From Candidatus Heimdallarchaeota archaeon (GTDB lineage Archaea > Asgardarchaeota > Heimdallarchaeia > Heimdallarchaeales > Heimdallarchaeaceae), in the NCBI GenBank assembly GCA_030628305.1, contig DAOVRE010000084.1, forward strand, positions 1 to 6,637: a DNA stretch of 6,637 bases, given 5' to 3'. Positions 3,462 to 6,637 of the stretch are shown here, in pieces; the stretch's first letter is position 1; each line of letters begins with the position of its first letter. The notes beneath the pieces are model-generated. The model saw nothing but the letters and a program-made list of their open reading frames with translations, made no database searches and was not told the DNA's origin. Position numbers and translations under genes: made by a program.

Positions 3462-5591
3462 ATGCATATATTACAGAATAAATTAAATTTAGCAAAAAGT
3501 CACTTAGTTAGGGGGGAATATAGAGAATTTCAAGACACAATTAATATTATAGAAAGAAATTGTAAATCATCAATAGTTCAACGTCTCGAGAGTTCAATTC
3601 TTCAAATGCTATTTACAGATAAAACAGATAATTTTGGACCAAGAGATGAATTAATACTTAAAGCATCTAAGCTTCTTAAGGAAATTTGTCTAACTTATAA
3701 ACTAGAAATTATTAGAATAATGGATAAGAATTCAAGAGTTTCTGAATCTTTGATAGAATCTACAATTATTCAATTTAGCAATCAGTCAAGAGAATCGCAA
3801 CATAAATTCTTAATTGTTTCAATGGCTAAAATAAAGTTCCAATATAAGTATAACATTTTGTTCTCGCTTTTTAGTCATTATATAGAAGTCATTATGCGAA
3901 TAGCTAAGAGCATGAATGAAGATTATTACTATATTGAATTACTAAATGAACTGTGCTGGTCTTTTACTTATAGAGGTTGTTTTGACAATGCTTTAAAGAG
4001 TGCAGAAAAACTATTATCACTTGCAAGAGAGCTTGAATCCCAAGAATTAGTGATGCGATCTTTGGCATATTTAAGGTACAATTATGGTGAAAAAGGTTTT
4101 CATGACCTCTCCTTAAAGCATGGATATCAGTATCTAGAACTGGCGAAAAATGCAAAATCAAAATATAGGATCTGGCATGCTCATATAAGTTTGAGTTTTG
4201 CATATTGTTACAGTGGTGATTTACTAAATAGCATGAAATTTCTTAATCTGGCTAGAGAACATGAGAAAGATTTGAATTACAAAAGATATAAGGGATGGGA
4301 GATGTTGATTAGAGGTCAAATCAGCTATTATGAAGGACATTTACATAAGGCTTATGAGCAACTAGAAGACGTGATAAAATTTTTTCAGAATTCAAAACAA
4401 TACTATCCATTAGGATTTGGATATAACATGATGGGAAGTATATCATATCAATTAGGGGATCATGATGATGCAATTGAGCTCTATATGAAGAGTTTGAAAT
4501 TTATAGAAAAACACGATAATGGAGTGCGTGTGGCACTAACTTACTTGAAGCTAATTAGCATCTATGCTATCCAGAGAGATAAGGTTAACTTAAGAAAATG
4601 CTTAACAGAGCTAGATAAACTCAAGAAAATAAGCAGTGATAGAATAGTAGATACCATCAATGAAGCAGGTAAAGCTATAAATCTGAGATATGAAAGTGAC
4701 AAAATAAAGCAATCCAAAGAAATCTTCGAAAAGATAATTATGAATAAGAGCATGTTATTTGCTACAATGGAGAAATCTTATCTATATATTTGTGACATCT
4801 TGTTTGAAGAAGTAAAAAGAAGTAAAGACATTAATTTGTTAATAGAATTAAACAGATATATTAGGAATTTCATTGATTTTGCAGAAAAGAATCAAGCTCA
4901 TTTGTTACTCATCGAATTATACTTCTTACAATCAAAGCTAGCTACACTAGAATTTAAGACAGATACATCTTTATCTCTGTTGGAAAGAGCTCAAGAAGTT
5001 GCAAATCAAAAGGGTTTGAATAGATTGGAAATTTATTTATCAAACGAACACGATGCTCTTCTAGAGCAACTAGACACATGGGAAAGAGTGTCAAACTACT
5101 TACCAACATTAGAAGAACGATTCGAAGCAACGCATATTGAAGAAGTTTTGAGTAAGATGTTATTAAATAGAGTAAATTATACAGAAGTTTCAATTGAAGT
5201 TGAAAAACCGGTTTCCTTCGTAATTTTTGATGAAAATTATAGTGTTCTATTCGCAGACTCGCTCTCAGAAACGCTAACTGAAGAAAACGAATATGTAGAT
5301 CTTTTTGCAAGAATTTCTGAAAAAAGGAGCTTCTTTGAGCACAATGATAAAATTCTAAAAATCAAATATCGAGAATTTATGTGTATCATATCAAAGGAAC
5401 AGGATGTGTTGCTATGCTATATTTTTATTGGAAAATCCTTTTTTGCAATGCGAAAATTCATGAAATTAGTCGACGCTTTTTCAAACAATGATATCATTAG
5501 TAGTGTTAATGGGTCAATACCTCAAAATAAGCATTTCAATTTAGATGAAAGGATGTTGCTTTCGTCGATAATAAGAAAAGAAATGTGCTAA
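3462..5591 (+). CDS. TPR protein with C-terminal longin-like domain
   Basis: A 709-residue, predicted cytoplasmic, mostly helical scaffold protein. Residues 1-150 are helical without clear repeat consensus. TPR-like units of about 34-40 residues run from about 157 to 390: 157-190, 196-230, 237-270, 278-310 and 317-350 are the clearest, the last containing the best consensus (GYNMMGSISYQLGDHDDAIELY). More degenerate helical repeats continue to about 550, then an amphipathic linker. Residues 582-675 form a separate domain of beta and alpha character: SFVIFDENYSVLFADSL, then DLFARISEK, DKILKIKY, CIISKEQDVLLCYIFIG and a final helix. This order resembles the longin/roadblock-like domain that ends many archaeal TPR proteins. 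No enzyme motif, signal peptide, membrane segment or DNA-binding domain is visible. TPR arrays bind peptides or proteins; the partner is unknown. The ATG at 3462 is the first in-frame start after TAG at 3459-3461. The gene stands alone, with its own promoter and a terminator upstream. Confidence 0.85.
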   Translation: MHILQNKLNLAKSHLVRGEYREFQDTINIIERNCKSSIVQRLESSILQMLFTDKTDNFGPRDELILKASKLLKEICLTYKLEIIRIMDKNSRVSESLIESTIIQFSNQSRESQHKFLIVSMAKIKFQYKYNILFSLFSHYIEVIMRIAKSMNEDYYYIELLNELCWSFTYRGCFDNALKSAEKLLSLARELESQELVMRSLAYLRYNYGEKGFHDLSLKHGYQYLELAKNAKSKYRIWHAHISLSFAYCYSGDLLNSMKFLNLAREHEKDLNYKRYKGWEMLIRGQISYYEGHLHKAYEQLEDVIKFFQNSKQYYPLGFGYNMMGSISYQLGDHDDAIELYMKSLKFIEKHDNGVRVALTYLKLISIYAIQRDKVNLRKCLTELDKLKKISSDRIVDTINEAGKAINLRYESDKIKQSKEIFEKIIMNKSMLFATMEKSYLYICDILFEEVKRSKDINLLIELNRYIRNFIDFAEKNQAHLLLIELYFLQSKLATLEFKTDTSLSLLERAQEVANQKGLNRLEIYLSNEHDALLEQLDTWERVSNYLPTLEERFEATHIEEVLSKMLLNRVNYTEVSIEVEKPVSFVIFDENYSVLFADSLSETLTEENEYVDLFARISEKRSFFEHNDKILKIKYREFMCIISKEQDVLLCYIFIGKSFFAMRKFMKLVDAFSNNDIISSVNGSIPQNKHFNLDERMLLSSIIRKEMC

Positions 5592-5617
5592 TTACAATTT
5601 TCATAAAACCACAACAA

Positions 5618-5625
5618 TTATATAT
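5618..5625 (+). promoter_or_regulatory. ths: TATA-like box for the chaperonin gene
   Basis: TTATATAT lies about 60 bases before the chaperonin ATG, giving an expected start near 5648 and a leader of about 38 bases. The leader includes a short palindrome TAGTACTA (5662-5669), too short to be called an operator, and the GAGGT ribosome binding site. Confidence 0.5.
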
Positions 5626-5673
5626 CAATGAATAGAAAGAAATTTGAAATTTACACTCAATTAGTACTAGAGT

Positions 5674-5678
5674 GAGGT
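5674..5678 (+). promoter_or_regulatory. ths: Ribosome binding site of the chaperonin gene
   Basis: GAGGT lies 7 bases before the ATG at 5686. It supports this start over the internal ATG at 5710 (Met 9), which lacks such a site. Confidence 0.65.
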
Positions 5679-5685
5679 AAAAATT

Positions 5686-6637
5686 ATGTATGGTACTCCC
5701 ATTTATATTATGAAAGAAGGTACTGAAAGAACTCAGGGTAAAGATGCTCAAAGAAATAATATCCTTGCCGCTAGAGCAGTATCTGAAGCGATTCGTTCAG
5801 CTCTTGGTCCCAAAGGTATGGACAAAATGTTGATAGACAATTTTGGTGATACTACTGTGACAAATGATGGTGCTACAATTTTGAAAGAGATTGAAGTCAG
5901 TCATCCTGCAGCTAAATTCCTTATTGATTTATCCAAGACACAAGATCAAGAAACTGGTGACGGAACAACTACCGTTGTTGTGCTTGCTGGAGAACTACTT
6001 AAGCAAGCTGAAGATTTGTTAGATATTGATGTTCATCCTAGCATCATTGTTGAAGGTTACAAGAATGCCCGATTTAAGGCTGTCGAAATTTTAGAGGAGA
6101 TGGCTACAGAGGTATCGTTTGAAGATGAAGACATACTCAATTATGTTGCTCAAACTTCCATGTCATCCAAAATAGTCAGTGGTGAGAAAGAATCTCTCGC
6201 TAAGATTATTGTGAAAGCAGTGAAATCTATTACTGAAGAAAAGGATGGTGAACTTGTTGCCAACATTGACAACATACAAATCCAGAAGAAGAAAGGAGGA
6301 AGTCTTGCTGATACAGAACTCATCGATGGAATTATACTCGACAAAGAGTTTGTACATATTGACATGCCCAAAAAGGTAAGCGGTGCAAAAATTCTACTTC
6401 TAGATAAAGGTCTTGAATTAAGCAAAACAGAAATTGACGCTAAAATTAACATCACAAGTCCTGATCAAATTCAAGCATTTTTGGATAGTGAACATGAAAT
6501 GCTAAAAGATATGGCTGATAAAATCATTGCCTCTGGTGCTAACGTAGTACTTTGCCAGAAAGGTATTGATGATATTATTCAACATTATCTAGCAAAGAAA
6601 GGTATTTCAGCTGTTCGTCGAATTAAGAAAAGCGATA
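5686..6637 (+). CDS. ths: Thermosome (group II chaperonin) subunit, N-terminal part (cut by window edge)
   Basis: This subunit assembles into the double-ring, ATP-driven archaeal folding chamber homologous to eukaryotic CCT. The first 317 codons are present; group II chaperonins are usually about 540-555 residues, so roughly 58% is visible. Diagnostic equatorial-domain motifs are all intact: AIRSALGPKGMDKML (35-49), TNDGATIL (59-66) and TGDGTTT (90-96), which binds the ATP phosphates. The intermediate and apical regions follow, including KKKGGS, and the LIDGIILDKEF segment that leads to the built-in lid protrusion (about 250-265). The catalytic Asp of the second intermediate segment and the C-terminal equatorial half lie beyond the window. 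The gene is preceded by its own TATA-like box and ribosome binding site, so it is not dependent on the TPR gene 94 bases upstream. Which of several paralogous subunits it is cannot be told from this part. Confidence 0.96.
   Translation, partial: MYGTPIYIMKEGTERTQGKDAQRNNILAARAVSEAIRSALGPKGMDKMLIDNFGDTTVTNDGATILKEIEVSHPAAKFLIDLSKTQDQETGDGTTTVVVLAGELLKQAEDLLDIDVHPSIIVEGYKNARFKAVEILEEMATEVSFEDEDILNYVAQTSMSSKIVSGEKESLAKIIVKAVKSITEEKDGELVANIDNIQIQKKKGGSLADTELIDGIILDKEFVHIDMPKKVSGAKILLLDKGLELSKTEIDAKINITSPDQIQAFLDSEHEMLKDMADKIIASGANVVLCQKGIDDIIQHYLAKKGISAVRRIKKSD

Noticed and set aside
4954..5310. A 118-codon minus-strand open frame inside the TPR gene
   Set aside because: It is wholly antisense to the TPR gene; the Leu-rich composition reflects the reverse complement of Lys/Glu/Ala-rich helices.
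5654..5677. ACTC/GAGT-like symmetry and TAGTACTA palindrome in the chaperonin leader as a heat-shock operator
   Set aside because: When aligned base by base the outer arms do not share a centre with the 8-base palindrome, so only a short chance palindrome remains.
1..6637. CRISPR array, insertion sequence, tRNA or rRNA gene
   Set aside because: No regularly spaced repeats, transposase, terminal inverted repeats with target duplication, or cloverleaf-type sequence was seen on either strand.

Overview
The window most likely comes from an archaeon, probably an Asgard-type lineage or a relative. It is AT-rich. It encodes the start of a group II (thermosome/CCT-type) chaperonin and an Arf-family small GTPase with a C-terminal extension. 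It also has a secreted beta-helix protein with a typical archaeal 'PEF' stalk and C-terminal membrane anchor. TATA-like boxes lie about 25-30 bases before the expected transcription starts, a poly-pyrimidine terminator is present, and two genes appear to start with TTG. The Asgard assignment is inference; the archaeal assignment is firmer.

Layout. Positions 1-172 (minus strand) hold the first 57 codons of histidyl-tRNA synthetase, cut by the window edge. Positions 263-1258 (minus) encode a 331-residue Arf-like GTPase with altered G3 and G4 motifs and a C-terminal domain that looks longin/roadblock-like, so the overall plan resembles a Rag/Gtr GTPase. A 234-base divergent promoter region (1259-1492) holds two strong dyad-symmetric sites, one next to each TATA-like box. 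On the plus strand follow a 147-residue unrecognised protein with a possible C-x2-C/H-x-C metal site (1493-1936) and a signal-peptide-bearing, right-handed beta-helix surface protein (2044-3360). A T-rich terminator comes next, then a 709-residue TPR protein with a C-terminal longin-like domain (3462-5591) and the first 317 codons of a thermosome subunit (5686 to the end).

The genes do not form one obvious pathway. hisS and the chaperonin gene are housekeeping genes flanking an accessory block. Two links inside the block deserve attention. First, a GTTACATAT motif occurs in the promoter or leader of both the small Cys/His protein and the beta-helix protein, including a 13-base exact inverted match, which suggests shared control. 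Second, two unrelated proteins (the GTPase and the TPR protein) both appear to end in longin/roadblock-type regulatory folds. These domain calls rest on reading hydrophobic patterns by eye and need profile or structure comparison.
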